Shown here piece after piece: positions 8,343 through 16,327 of a DNA stretch of 64,000 nt. Numbering within the stretch: the stretch's first letter is position 1; the number at the start of each line of letters is the position of its first letter. Position numbers and translations under genes: made by a program. Below the pieces are notes generated by a model. That model searched no databases, was not told where the DNA came from, and saw nothing but the letters and a program-made list of their open reading frames with translations. The stretch comes from Acetobacter aceti NBRC 14818 (GTDB lineage: Bacteria > Pseudomonadota > Alphaproteobacteria > Acetobacterales > Acetobacteraceae), in the NCBI RefSeq assembly GCF_000193495.2, contig NZ_AP023410.1, forward strand, positions 1,612,001 through 1,676,000, read 5' to 3'.

Positions 8343-9316
8343 TTGAGGCCGTCCTTCTGCCAGACAAGCAGTTTGTCTCGCACCCGGAAGAGCAGCGTGA
8401 TCAGACCCGTGCACATGACCGACATCACCACGAGGGCCGCATACATGTTGGGATAGGCGGCCCATCCCTGCGCCCACTGCATGTAGAAGCCAAGGCCCGC
8501 CTTCACGCCCAGCATTTCGGCCACCACCAGCATGGCGAACGACGCGCCCAGCCCCATGAACAGACCGACGAAAATCTGCGGTAGGGCGGCAGGCAGCGCC
8601 ACATGGAAGACAAGAAACCGCTCCTTCGCGCCCATGGTGCGGGCTACGTCATGAAAGGCCGGGTCCACGGCTGAGATGCCGGACCAGGTCAGAACCGCGA
8701 CAGGAAAGGCGGAGGCCAGCATCATCAGGGCTTCACCGGCGACCCAGCTTGACGGGATCATCACGAAGGCCAGCGGCAGAAGTGCGACCGGGGGAAGAGG
8801 GCCGATCATACGCAGGACCGGATGCGCCCAGTAACGGAACCGCAGTGACCGTCCCAGCCCGATCCCCGTGGCAATGCCGATGAGCGAGCCCAGACCGTAC
8901 CCCACCAGCAGCAGCCCGAGCGAATGCAGCAAAGAATTTCCGAGGCGCGACCAGTCCGTGAGAAAAACATCCAGCAGATCCTGCGGCGTGCCGAAGAAAG
9001 GGCGGGGCAGCAGGAGCAGTTTGGCCTGCACCACTTCCCATGCGCCCAGTCCCAGCCCGAGCGCCACCGCCCAGGCGGCCCGTTCTCGGAGCAGTTTCAG
9101 CGCGGCGCCAACCAGCAGAGCCACGCCCACCACGGCGAATCCGGCTGCCAGCGCGTCTGTGGCGGGGAAATCATCCGCGTCCGGCCAACGCCATGTCAGC
9201 AGGGCGGCCAGAAGCCAGACCGGGCCTGCAAACCATGCTATCGGTGACACCCGCGTCGCAGTCTTCTGGCTGGTAATTGCCGTATCCACCCCGAACGTCG
9301 CTTCCGCCCCGCTCAT
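8336..9316 (-). CDS. ABC transporter permease, sulfonate/nitrate/taurine type
   Basis: A 326-residue membrane protein. The N-terminal third has two or three extra hydrophobic segments (residues about 25-80), followed by the usual BPD_transp_1 permease core. The EAA-type loop is visible around [18 protein letters not shown], the site that docks the ATPase. It should form the membrane channel for the Tat-exported binding protein encoded just upstream; the two genes overlap by 4 bases. The ATPase start overlaps its stop codon. The extra N-terminal region is longer than in E. coli SsuC. The substrate is inferred from context as an organosulfur compound. Confidence 0.85.
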   Translation of the reverse strand: MSGAEATFGVDTAITSQKTATRVSPIAWFAGPVWLLAALLTWRWPDADDFPATDALAAGFAVVGVALLVGAALKLLRERAAWAVALGLGLGAWEVVQAKLLLLPRPFFGTPQDLLDVFLTDWSRLGNSLLHSLGLLLVGYGLGSLIGIATGIGLGRSLRFRYWAHPVLRMIGPLPPVALLPLAFVMIPSSWVAGEALMMLASAFPVAVLTWSGISAVDPAFHDVARTMGAKERFLVFHVALPAALPQIFVGLFMGLGASFAMLVVAEMLGVKAGLGFYMQWAQGWAAYPNMYAALVVMSVMCTGLITLLFRVRDKLLVWQKDGLKW

Positions 9317-10374
9317 GATGCGAACAGATCCTGTGTGACACGCGCGGCGTAACGTGTGGTGTCGAGCGATGGTCGGAACACGCCGACTCCTTTCAGGGCT
9401 TCGGCATAACGCACGATCTCATCACGGAAAGAACCCGCAAGTGTCTGATGATGATGCCCCTGAATGCGGATCATCTCAGCCAGATCTTTCGCAGGAACTT
9501 TGGGGGCAAAAGGCTGGAATATTCTACCGGCTTCATCGGGGTTGCAGGCGAGCCACGCTCCCGCATCCATGATCGCACGGGTCACAGCCCGCGCCACATC
9601 CGGTTCATCGCGCACAAGACTGCCTCGCAGTCCGATGACGCAGCAGGCGGTATGCGCCCATGTGCCAGTCATGTTGCTGTCGATGTCGCACAGGTTGAAC
9701 TGCTTCTTCTGCATCCAGCTGACAGGATCGGCATCCGAAATGGCCTGTACTTCGCCGCGCTGGAGAGCCAGCGGCAGCAGGTCCGGAGGAAAGGCACGCC
9801 ACGAGACGTCCGTTTCCGGGTCTATTCCCACCTCTTTCAGACGAATGGAGAAGAAATTACGATCCGGTCCTCCCATGTCGGTCACACCGACCGTTTTGCC
9901 TTTCAGATCGCTCAAAGAGCGGATCGCGCTGTCATGCGCCGCCATCAGATACATGCAGCCCGCGTGAAGACCAGCTACGAGCTTGACGTCGAAGCCCTGC
10001 TGTAACGGCTTGAGCCACCGCAGCGCCATGCCGGGCGCTCCGTCAGCCTTACCCGTGGCTAGCGCTTCGAGAAGCTGGTCGGTCGCACCACCGAAATTGA
10101 CGTAATCCACTTCGATATTGTGGCGGGCGAAAAAGCCTTTTTCCTTCGCCACAGGCACCGCCGCTGTGCAGATCGCCGTCTCGTTCCACGCGATCGTCAG
10201 CTTGCGTGGCGTGGCAAGAGGCGTGACTGCACCGGTGATCGCCGCTGTGCACGGCTCCGCATGTCCCATTGCGTCCTGGGCGTGAAGCGGACGGGAAGCG
10301 AGGGCGGCTGCTCCCGCACCAGACAGGAGTCCGCCCAGAAGTCGCCTGCGGGAAAAGAAAGCGCTGAATGTCAT
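9313..10374 (-). CDS. ABC transporter substrate-binding protein (SsuA/TauA-like), Tat signal
   Basis: A 353-residue periplasmic binding protein. The N-terminus has a twin-arginine motif (SRRRLLGG, residues 8-15), a hydrophobic stretch and an LHAQDA cleavage-like site. The mature part contains the NMT1/SsuA-type features: a KLTIAWNE first strand, VAKEKGFFARHNIEVDYV, GGATDQLLEAL and a SDLKGKTVGV segment. It overlaps the permease gene by 4 bases and its start abuts the stop of the flavin reductase gene. It should capture sulfonate-like ligands; the precise ligand is unknown. Confidence 0.85.
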   Translation of the reverse strand: MTFSAFFSRRRLLGGLLSGAGAAALASRPLHAQDAMGHAEPCTAAITGAVTPLATPRKLTIAWNETAICTAAVPVAKEKGFFARHNIEVDYVNFGGATDQLLEALATGKADGAPGMALRWLKPLQQGFDVKLVAGLHAGCMYLMAAHDSAIRSLSDLKGKTVGVTDMGGPDRNFFSIRLKEVGIDPETDVSWRAFPPDLLPLALQRGEVQAISDADPVSWMQKKQFNLCDIDSNMTGTWAHTACCVIGLRGSLVRDEPDVARAVTRAIMDAGAWLACNPDEAGRIFQPFAPKVPAKDLAEMIRIQGHHHQTLAGSFRDEIVRYAEALKGVGVFRPSLDTTRYAARVTQDLFAS

Positions 10375-10934
10375 CAGACCGTATTCTCAACTTTCAGAGA
10401 AGCCGCGAGCGGCGCAAAGGGAAGATGGTGAAAAGTGCGACCGCACCAAGCAAGACCGGCGGCAACCGCGTCGCTGATGACGATGTCGCGGACCGCACAG
10501 AACAGCACATCATGTGTTCCTGACGTGCGGATATCCTCAATCACGCAGTCCAGCGTCACGGCTGCATCATCGAGAAGCGGCGCACCTGTTTTTCCAACGC
10601 GCCAGACACCGGAAGCGAATTTCTCTTCGGGCGTGCGCCGGGAACTGGCGAACACACCTGCCACATCGTCATGACCGCGGCCAAGAATGCTGATTCCAAC
10701 CACGCCGTTGCGTCGGAATGCTTCGTGAGAACGATTGCTGCGATTGAGGCAGACGAGAACCGTCGGAGGCGTATCACTCACGCTTGTTATGGCGGAGACA
10801 GTCAGGCCCTGACGACCGGCCGGACCGTCGGTAGCCACGACCGTCACGGGTGCTCCGAGACGGCTCATGGCTTCCCGAAACAGTTCAGCCGGGACAAAAG
10901 TCTGCTCATCGACCACAATGTCGTCAGGCTGCAT
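10374..10934 (-). CDS. flavin reductase family protein (FMN-binding split barrel)
   Basis: A 186-residue protein starting MQPDDIVVDE; this start overlaps the end of the redoxin gene by 11 bases, typical of tight operon packing. It has the split-barrel flavin reductase pattern: FREAMSRLGAPVTVVATDGP, GLTVSAITSVSDTPPTVLVC, an N-x-x-SHEAFRRNG turn, and a GTHDVLFCAVRD strand. Such proteins supply reduced FMN to two-component monooxygenases; here the partner would be the SsuD-like enzyme at 12799-13890. A role with the monooxygenase is inferred from clustering. Confidence 0.8.
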   Translation of the reverse strand: MQPDDIVVDEQTFVPAELFREAMSRLGAPVTVVATDGPAGRQGLTVSAITSVSDTPPTVLVCLNRSNRSHEAFRRNGVVGISILGRGHDDVAGVFASSRRTPEEKFASGVWRVGKTGAPLLDDAAVTLDCVIEDIRTSGTHDVLFCAVRDIVISDAVAAGLAWCGRTFHHLPFAPLAASLKVENTV

Positions 10935-11622
10935 GGGAGGCTTTTCCTTTCTCCAGTCCCAGTGCCGCCAGAACACGGTCACTTTCCGTGCGGTCCATCC
11001 AGTCAGGCGAGACGTCGGCAAAGCGTACGACACGCCCGGGACCGATGACGATCACGGCAGGCTTGGGAAGTTCCCATGTATTTTCGAGACCGTTCAGTGC
11101 TTCGCTCTTTCCGCCCTTTGCGAGCGCGCTCTGCCGGGATGGTTCATCGAATGTGTAGGTAAGACCCAATGCGCGTGACAGCTTCAGCCCTGCATCGGTT
11201 GCGACCGGGAAAGGCAGGTCATGGCGCGTGGCAATCTCGGAAAGAAGCGCCGTCGGCTGGGGAGAGATCGCCAGAAGGGGAATGCCGGACGCTTTCAGTT
11301 CAGGCCACAATGTATCGCGATAATGGGGAAGAGCAATGTTACAGGCCGGACATCCAGCAAAGCGGAAGAACACCAGAACGGCCGGTCCTTTCGCCACCAG
11401 ATCATCCAGTGACACCGTGCTTCCGTCCACGGCAGACAGCGCGAGCGGCGGCAGCACGTCTCCTGCCTTTACGGCAGATGCGGTCTTGCCGTGATCGCGG
11501 ATCAGTGTGGCCCGCTGATTGACGTTTACGGCCAGAGCCGCGGGCTCCCACGTGCGCTCGCGCTCTTCTTCCAGTTCCCGGAACTTGGCGCGGAGAGGGG
11601 CTACAGATGCGGATGACGTCAT
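10924..11622 (-). CDS. AhpC/TSA-type redoxin (peroxiredoxin-like)
   Basis: A 232-residue protein starting MTSSASVAPL. The thioredoxin-fold core begins about residue 53 and carries FRFAGCPACNIALP, with Cys91 and Cys94 forming a CxxC. Such peroxiredoxin-like proteins reduce peroxides or disulfides. No signal peptide is seen, so it is probably cytoplasmic. It heads the leftward operon (redoxin, flavin reductase, binding protein, permease, ATPase) and is followed on the same strand by the LysR gene upstream. In this setting it may protect against peroxide from uncoupled flavin chemistry; that is inference. Confidence 0.8.
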   Translation of the reverse strand: MTSSASVAPLRAKFRELEEERERTWEPAALAVNVNQRATLIRDHGKTASAVKAGDVLPPLALSAVDGSTVSLDDLVAKGPAVLVFFRFAGCPACNIALPHYRDTLWPELKASGIPLLAISPQPTALLSEIATRHDLPFPVATDAGLKLSRALGLTYTFDEPSRQSALAKGGKSEALNGLENTWELPKPAVIVIGPGRVVRFADVSPDWMDRTESDRVLAALGLEKGKASHAA

Positions 11623-11718
11623 GAGAAACCTCGTTGCAGATATCGGTATGATCCGATCCTGCCGCGAAGACTTCCCTGTCTCATAAAGAGTTCTTGTCAT
11701 CCATTCCTTGAACATTAT

Positions 11719-12645
11719 TCAAGCGCCAGCCGCTGCTGCCAGCAGATCCCCGATATCGTTTGCAGCATCCCCGAGACGGTTGCGGCGGACGAGAATGGTT
11801 TCGATCTCTGGGACAGCGGGAAGAGCGTCACTTGTGATTGTGGGCAGCCCTTCAGCCGTGGCGAACCGGCGTGTACGGCAACTCACACCAAGCCCACCAC
11901 GGACCCCCGCCCGCATGGCTGGCAGATTGGGTGTTTCCAGTACCAGCCGGTAGTCACGTCGCTCCTGTGTCAGAGCACGCAAAGCAGCGTCCCGAAAACG
12001 GCAGGGTGGCTCGAGAAGAACAAGCGGCACTTCAGACAACTCGGCGATGGCCGGATCCCCGATCCACGCCATACGGTCATGCCCCACCACTTTCCATGTC
12101 GCGCCGGAACGGTCTCCATGCTGTCCAAGGCACAGAACGAGATCGAGTCGGGAGCGGTCGAACAGATCCAGGAGTTCTGCTGATCCACCAATCTGGATCA
12201 CAAGGCGGGAACGCGGATGCGCCAGACGGAACTGTCCAAGCACGTCCGGAAGGAGTGTGTCGGCAAAATCCTGCACCATACCGACAGTGATCGGTTCCGG
12301 CTCCGAGTCCTGACCGAGCTTGCACATGATCCGGTCGTTGAGCGCGAGAAGCTGACGGGCATATCCGACCAGTTCCTCTCCGATGGGCGTCAGAATCAGG
12401 CGACGTCCATCACGTCGGAAAAGCTTCTGCTGGAGCACGTCTTCCAGACGTTTCATCTGCAGGCTGAGCGCGGACTGTGTCAGGAAAATCGTCTCGGTTG
12501 CCTGCGCCATGGAACCTGCTTCCACGATCGCCACGAATGATCGCAGAAGTTCGCTGGGAACATTGCGGGCCATGCGTTGAGGCAGGGGAGCGTTCAGATA
12601 GGGATCAGCGGGAGGGCCAGAAGAAGGCCGGGTAGACTGGGACAT
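11719..12645 (-). CDS. LysR-family transcriptional regulator
   Basis: A 308-residue regulator from ATG at 12645 (MSQSTRPSS). After an unusual proline-rich lead of about 25 residues, the helix-turn-helix is clear: LRSFVAIVEAGSMAQATE, then LTQSALSLQMKRLEDVL and RRLILTPIGEELV. The effector-binding domain follows. It is divergent from the monooxygenase gene and lies upstream of the transporter arm, a typical position for a regulator of both arms. It may be a CysB/Cbl-like sulfur regulator functionally, but its inducer cannot be read from sequence. Confidence 0.85.
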   Translation of the reverse strand: MSQSTRPSSGPPADPYLNAPLPQRMARNVPSELLRSFVAIVEAGSMAQATETIFLTQSALSLQMKRLEDVLQQKLFRRDGRRLILTPIGEELVGYARQLLALNDRIMCKLGQDSEPEPITVGMVQDFADTLLPDVLGQFRLAHPRSRLVIQIGGSAELLDLFDRSRLDLVLCLGQHGDRSGATWKVVGHDRMAWIGDPAIAELSEVPLVLLEPPCRFRDAALRALTQERRDYRLVLETPNLPAMRAGVRGGLGVSCRTRRFATAEGLPTITSDALPAVPEIETILVRRNRLGDAANDIGDLLAAAAGA

Positions 12646-12798
12646 GATGGGCTCCGGTCTCGATCTCCGTTTAATGACCGGTTCGGCCATATTACGACAG
12701 ATGAAGTGTGTATTGAGTATTCCTTGCTTGCTTTTTATCATTTTTCAAGTGTTAATTTTAATATAACTATATTTTATAGTGATTTTGGAGGGATAACC
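12646..12798. promoter_or_regulatory. divergent promoter region, LysR gene and monooxygenase
   Basis: An AT-rich 153-base gap separates the LysR start from the monooxygenase start. GGAGGG lies six bases before the monooxygenase ATG. The AT-rich core is around 12720-12780; exact promoter boxes and LysR operators could not be assigned with confidence. Confidence 0.5.
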
Positions 12799-13890
12799 AT
12801 GTCCGTCGAGTTCATCGGTTACGTCGGCAGCCGCAATCATTCAGAGATCATCCCGCCATCAGGTCCGGTCGTTGATCCAAAACATATCGAAACAGCGGCG
12901 AAAATTCATGAGAATGGCGGATTCGACCGCGTTCTGGTCGCCTTCCATTCCAATTCACCCGAAAGCATTCTTATCGCCCAGCACGCGGCGTCTGTCGCGC
13001 CGGATCTCGGTCTTCTGATCGCTCATCGTCCCGGTTTCAATGCGCCTACTATCGTCGCGCGTCAGCTTGCCACGCTCGACAACCTCACGCGGGGACGTGT
13101 TGCCGTGCATATCATCACGGGCGGTAGTGATTTGGAGCTGCAGGCTGACGGCGATCATACGACTAAAGCCCAGCGTTACGCCCGCACCAGTGAGTATCTC
13201 GATATTGTGCGGAAGGAGTGGAGCGAAACCTCGCCATTCGATTACAAGGGCGCGTTCTATGACGTCCGTGGCGCCAATTCGCTGGTCCATCCGTATAATG
13301 CAGATGCCATTCCTGTTTACTTCGGCGGTTCTTCGGCGGAAGCGATCGAAGTCGCCGGCAAGCATGCCGATGTCTATGCCCTGTGGGGTGAAACCTACGA
13401 GCAGGTGGCCGAAACCGTCTCACGAGTTCGCGCGGCTGCCGCGAAACATGGTCGGTCGCCGCGCTTCTCGCTCTCACTACGGCCTATTCTCGCGGAAACG
13501 GAAGAGGCGGCATGGGCGCGCGCCGATCGTATTCTTGAAAAAGCCCGCGTTCTTCAGGAAACGACTGGATTTGTTCGGAATAAAGATGTGCCCAATGAAG
13601 GATCGCGTCGCCTTCTGGCTGCGGCCTCGCAGGGAAGGCGGCTCGACAAGCGTCTCTGGACCGGGATTGCGGAACTGACCGGGGCCAAGGGAAACTCCAC
13701 TTCGCTTGTCGGCACACCCCAGCAGGTTGCTGAAGCGCTCATCGATTATTACCGGCTCGGAATTTCCACATTCCTGATCCGTGGGTTTGATCCGCTGCTT
13801 GATGCATATGAATATGGCCGTGATCTGATCCCGCTGGTTCGTGAACTGGTGGCGGAAGAGGATACTCGCCGCCTGACACGCGTGGCCTGA
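12799..13890 (+). CDS. LLM-class FMN-dependent monooxygenase, SsuD-like
   Basis: A 363-residue enzyme with a strong GGAGGG site before the ATG. It has the bacterial luciferase-like TIM-barrel pattern of alkanesulfonate monooxygenases: HENGGFDRVLVAFHSNSPES, LLIAHRPG, LATLDNLTRGRVAVHIITGG, YLDIVRKEW and GTPQQVAEALIDYY. SsuD-type enzymes use FMNH2 and oxygen to release sulfite from sulfonates, or oxidise related organosulfur compounds. It begins the rightward catabolic operon and is separated by seven bases from the next gene. The exact substrate is unknown; desulfonation is the family-based expectation. Confidence 0.85.
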   Translation: MSVEFIGYVGSRNHSEIIPPSGPVVDPKHIETAAKIHENGGFDRVLVAFHSNSPESILIAQHAASVAPDLGLLIAHRPGFNAPTIVARQLATLDNLTRGRVAVHIITGGSDLELQADGDHTTKAQRYARTSEYLDIVRKEWSETSPFDYKGAFYDVRGANSLVHPYNADAIPVYFGGSSAEAIEVAGKHADVYALWGETYEQVAETVSRVRAAAAKHGRSPRFSLSLRPILAETEEAAWARADRILEKARVLQETTGFVRNKDVPNEGSRRLLAAASQGRRLDKRLWTGIAELTGAKGNSTSLVGTPQQVAEALIDYYRLGISTFLIRGFDPLLDAYEYGRDLIPLVRELVAEEDTRRLTRVA

Positions 13891-13897
13891 AGCCTTC

Positions 13898-14884
13898 ATG
13901 TCCGACACACATGAACGTCCCGTGCTCCTTGATCAGATCGGTGGTCCCATCGCCACCGTTCTGACCGATTATGCGCAGCAGGTGCGTGTGGTCGAGGGCA
14001 ACCGCGACACCGCAGAGCCCTGGCAGACCGCAGGTGCCGACATTCTGCTGACCGGACCTTCTCCCGCGTGGGCGAAAGCGCCATCGTCACCTCCAGCCTC
14101 ATGGCAGGATGGTCCACGCTGGGTTCAGATTGCATCTGCCGGAATAGACAGTTTTCCAAAGTGGTTGACGGAAGGCCGGATCGTGACCTGCGGGCGTGGC
14201 GACGCCGCTACACCGATTGCGGAATATGTGCTCTCCGCCCTGCTGCATCACGAGCGGCAGGTAGATGTGCTGCATCCTGTCACACCGCAGCAATGGACTG
14301 ATGTCACCGCACCTTTCCGGCAGAATCCCGTGACCGGCACCCTGTATGGACGCACGCTGGGTCTTGCGGGTTACGGTGCGATAGGGCGGGCTATCGCCTC
14401 CCGGGCCCTTGCTTTCGGCATGCGTGTCCGGGTGTTTCGCCGTAGCGCGTGGACAGAAGTAGACGATGGCATCGAACCCGTCTCTTCACTCAGTGAGCTT
14501 TTCCATCAGGCCGATCATCTTGTTCTGGCCATGCCGCTTACTTCCGAGACGCGAGGTGTCATCAACGAGGATATCCTGCGTTCTGCAAAGGAAGGATTGC
14601 ACCTCGTCAATGTCGCACGCGGGGCGCTTGTAGATCAGGATGCGCTTCTGCGTGCTCTGGATTCTGGCCGACCGGCTTTCGCTACACTGGATGTCACCAC
14701 ACCTGAACCTCTTCCCGCCGGACATCCGCTCTATACGCATCCCCGTGTCCGGCTGACGCCTCATATCAGCTGGGTCGGGCCGGACGTTCGCGCCAATCTT
14801 GTGCAGCGTATCCGGACCAATCTGTCCCGTTTCCTCAGAAATGAACCCCTTCTCGACGTGATCGATCCAGAACGTGGCTACTGA
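13898..14884 (+). CDS. D-isomer-specific 2-hydroxyacid dehydrogenase
   Basis: A 328-residue NAD(P)-dependent dehydrogenase. The nucleotide-binding motif GYGAIG is at residues 158-163, the catalytic Arg lies in NVARGALVDQ, the Glu in DVTTPEPLP and the His in TPHISW. It therefore looks active. Family members interconvert 2-hydroxy and 2-keto acids. It sits seven bases after the monooxygenase and 26 before an aldolase, which suggests that the carbon skeleton released after desulfurisation is processed as a hydroxy or keto acid. Confidence 0.85.
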   Translation: MSDTHERPVLLDQIGGPIATVLTDYAQQVRVVEGNRDTAEPWQTAGADILLTGPSPAWAKAPSSPPASWQDGPRWVQIASAGIDSFPKWLTEGRIVTCGRGDAATPIAEYVLSALLHHERQVDVLHPVTPQQWTDVTAPFRQNPVTGTLYGRTLGLAGYGAIGRAIASRALAFGMRVRVFRRSAWTEVDDGIEPVSSLSELFHQADHLVLAMPLTSETRGVINEDILRSAKEGLHLVNVARGALVDQDALLRALDSGRPAFATLDVTTPEPLPAGHPLYTHPRVRLTPHISWVGPDVRANLVQRIRTNLSRFLRNEPLLDVIDPERGY

Positions 14885-14910
14885 TCACAGCAGATTTAAG
14901 GACTGTATCC

Positions 14911-15705
14911 ATGAACGCCATTTCTCCCGTTGCAGCTCCCAAGGCCCGCACTTTCAGGCTTGAGCCCCGTCCACCGGCGGCATCGTATGAAGAAGAGCGG
15001 CTGCATCGCAAACAGCGATTGGCAGCCACGTTCCGTCTGTTCGGACGTTATGGTTTCGATCAGGGTCTGGCAGGCCATGTGACGGCGCGTGATCCGGAAT
15101 TCCCCGATCAGTACTGGATCAATCCTTTGGGTGTGCATTTTTCGCAGATCCGTACATCCAACCTGCAACTCGTTGATCATGACGGGAATATCCTGATTGG
15201 AAATCGTCCTATCAATACGGCGGGTTTCACCATTCATTCCGCACTGCACAGGGCGCGCCCGGATGTGATTGCCGCAGCCCATACCCATTCCACTTACGGC
15301 AAGGCTTTCTCCGCTCTCGGTGTTCCTTTACTGCCGCTCACTCAGGATTCCTGCGCTTTTTACGAAGATCATGCTGTTTTCGATCCTTTTTCGGGTGTGG
15401 TGCTGGAAGACAGCGAGGGGGATCGTCTGGCCGAGACACTGGGCAACCGGAGTGCCCTCATTCTCCAGAATCATGGTCTGCTGACGGTCGGTCATTCCGT
15501 GGAAACAGCTGCGTGGCGTTTCATTTCAATGGATAATGCCGCTCATGCCCAGCTTCTCGCGCAGGCTGCGGGACCGCTGAAGCCGATCTCTCATGATATA
15601 GCCAGCAAGACTGCCGCACAGGTCGGCACGGAACAGGGTGGCTATTTCTCGTTCCAGCCTCTGTGGGACTGGATTGTCGCGCAGGAACCCGACCTTCTCG
15701 ACTAA
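14911..15705 (+). CDS. class II aldolase/adducin family protein
   Basis: A 264-residue protein. Zinc ligands of the family are visible as HTH (His124 and His126) in AAAHTHSTYGK and His188 in QNHGLL. The sequence GLAGHVTARDPEFPDQYWINP near residue 53 is typical of the hydroxyacid or decarboxylase-like branch rather than fuculose aldolase. It may cleave or decarboxylate a C3-C4 hydroxyacid. Clustered with the dehydrogenase and the SsuD-like monooxygenase it probably belongs to the same pathway. Confidence 0.8.
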   Translation: MNAISPVAAPKARTFRLEPRPPAASYEEERLHRKQRLAATFRLFGRYGFDQGLAGHVTARDPEFPDQYWINPLGVHFSQIRTSNLQLVDHDGNILIGNRPINTAGFTIHSALHRARPDVIAAAHTHSTYGKAFSALGVPLLPLTQDSCAFYEDHAVFDPFSGVVLEDSEGDRLAETLGNRSALILQNHGLLTVGHSVETAAWRFISMDNAAHAQLLAQAAGPLKPISHDIASKTAAQVGTEQGGYFSFQPLWDWIVAQEPDLLD

Positions 15706-15727
15706 TCTCTCACGACAGGAACGGCTT

Positions 15728-16327
15728 ATGACCACAATTTCTTCCCTGCGCGATTTCATCGTTGATTTCACGAAACTTCACGATACGGACAGTGATCCGC
15801 AGAAACTTCAGGCGGAAGGAGCAAAACTCCTCCGCAGGCTGGTCTCCCGAGACGACTGGCTGCCTGACGAATTCGCGCAGCCTAGTCCGGAACGTTACAG
15901 CCAGTATCTCCTGCATTGCGATCCACTGGAGCGTTTTTCAGTCGTCAGCTTTGTCTGGGGGCCAGGTCAGAAAACTCCCCTGCACGATCATCGTGTATGG
16001 GGCCTGATTGGCATGTTGCGTGGTCGTGAGAGCGAAACACAGTATGAGCGTGACGCAACAGGTCATTTTCATGCCAGGGAAACCAGCTTTCTGGAACCGG
16101 GTGAAGTCGCAACCCTGGCTCCGGGCGTCAATGATTATCATCTTGTGGCCAATGCGCTGGAGGATGAAACGTCGATCTCCATTCATGTCTATGGCGCCAA
16201 TATTGGCGGCGTTTCCCGTGCCACCTACGATCCGGAAACCGGCGCGGAGAAAACCTTTATTTCGGGCTATTCCAGCGAAGAGACACCCAATCTGTGGGAT
16301 CGTTCCCGCGAAAGGCAGGCAGCATGA
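15728..16327 (+). CDS. cysteine dioxygenase-like cupin (thiol dioxygenase family)
   Basis: A 199-residue protein starting MTTISSLRDF; an upstream in-frame start inside the aldolase gene is less likely. The iron site of thiol dioxygenases is present: His86 and His88 in PLHDHRVWG, and His138 in NDYHLV. The family oxidises the thiol of cysteine or small mercapto acids to a sulfinic acid. Its stop overlaps the start of the rhodanese gene (ATGA), so translation is probably coupled. Together they suggest handling of a thiol or sulfane-sulfur intermediate. Confidence 0.85.
   Translation: MTTISSLRDFIVDFTKLHDTDSDPQKLQAEGAKLLRRLVSRDDWLPDEFAQPSPERYSQYLLHCDPLERFSVVSFVWGPGQKTPLHDHRVWGLIGMLRGRESETQYERDATGHFHARETSFLEPGEVATLAPGVNDYHLVANALEDETSISIHVYGANIGGVSRATYDPETGAEKTFISGYSSEETPNLWDRSRERQAA

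Noticed and set aside
12499-12798. A longer start for the SsuD-like monooxygenase at 12577
   Set aside because: It would run through the divergent LysR start region; the ATG at 12799 has an excellent ribosome-binding site and a family-typical N-terminus.
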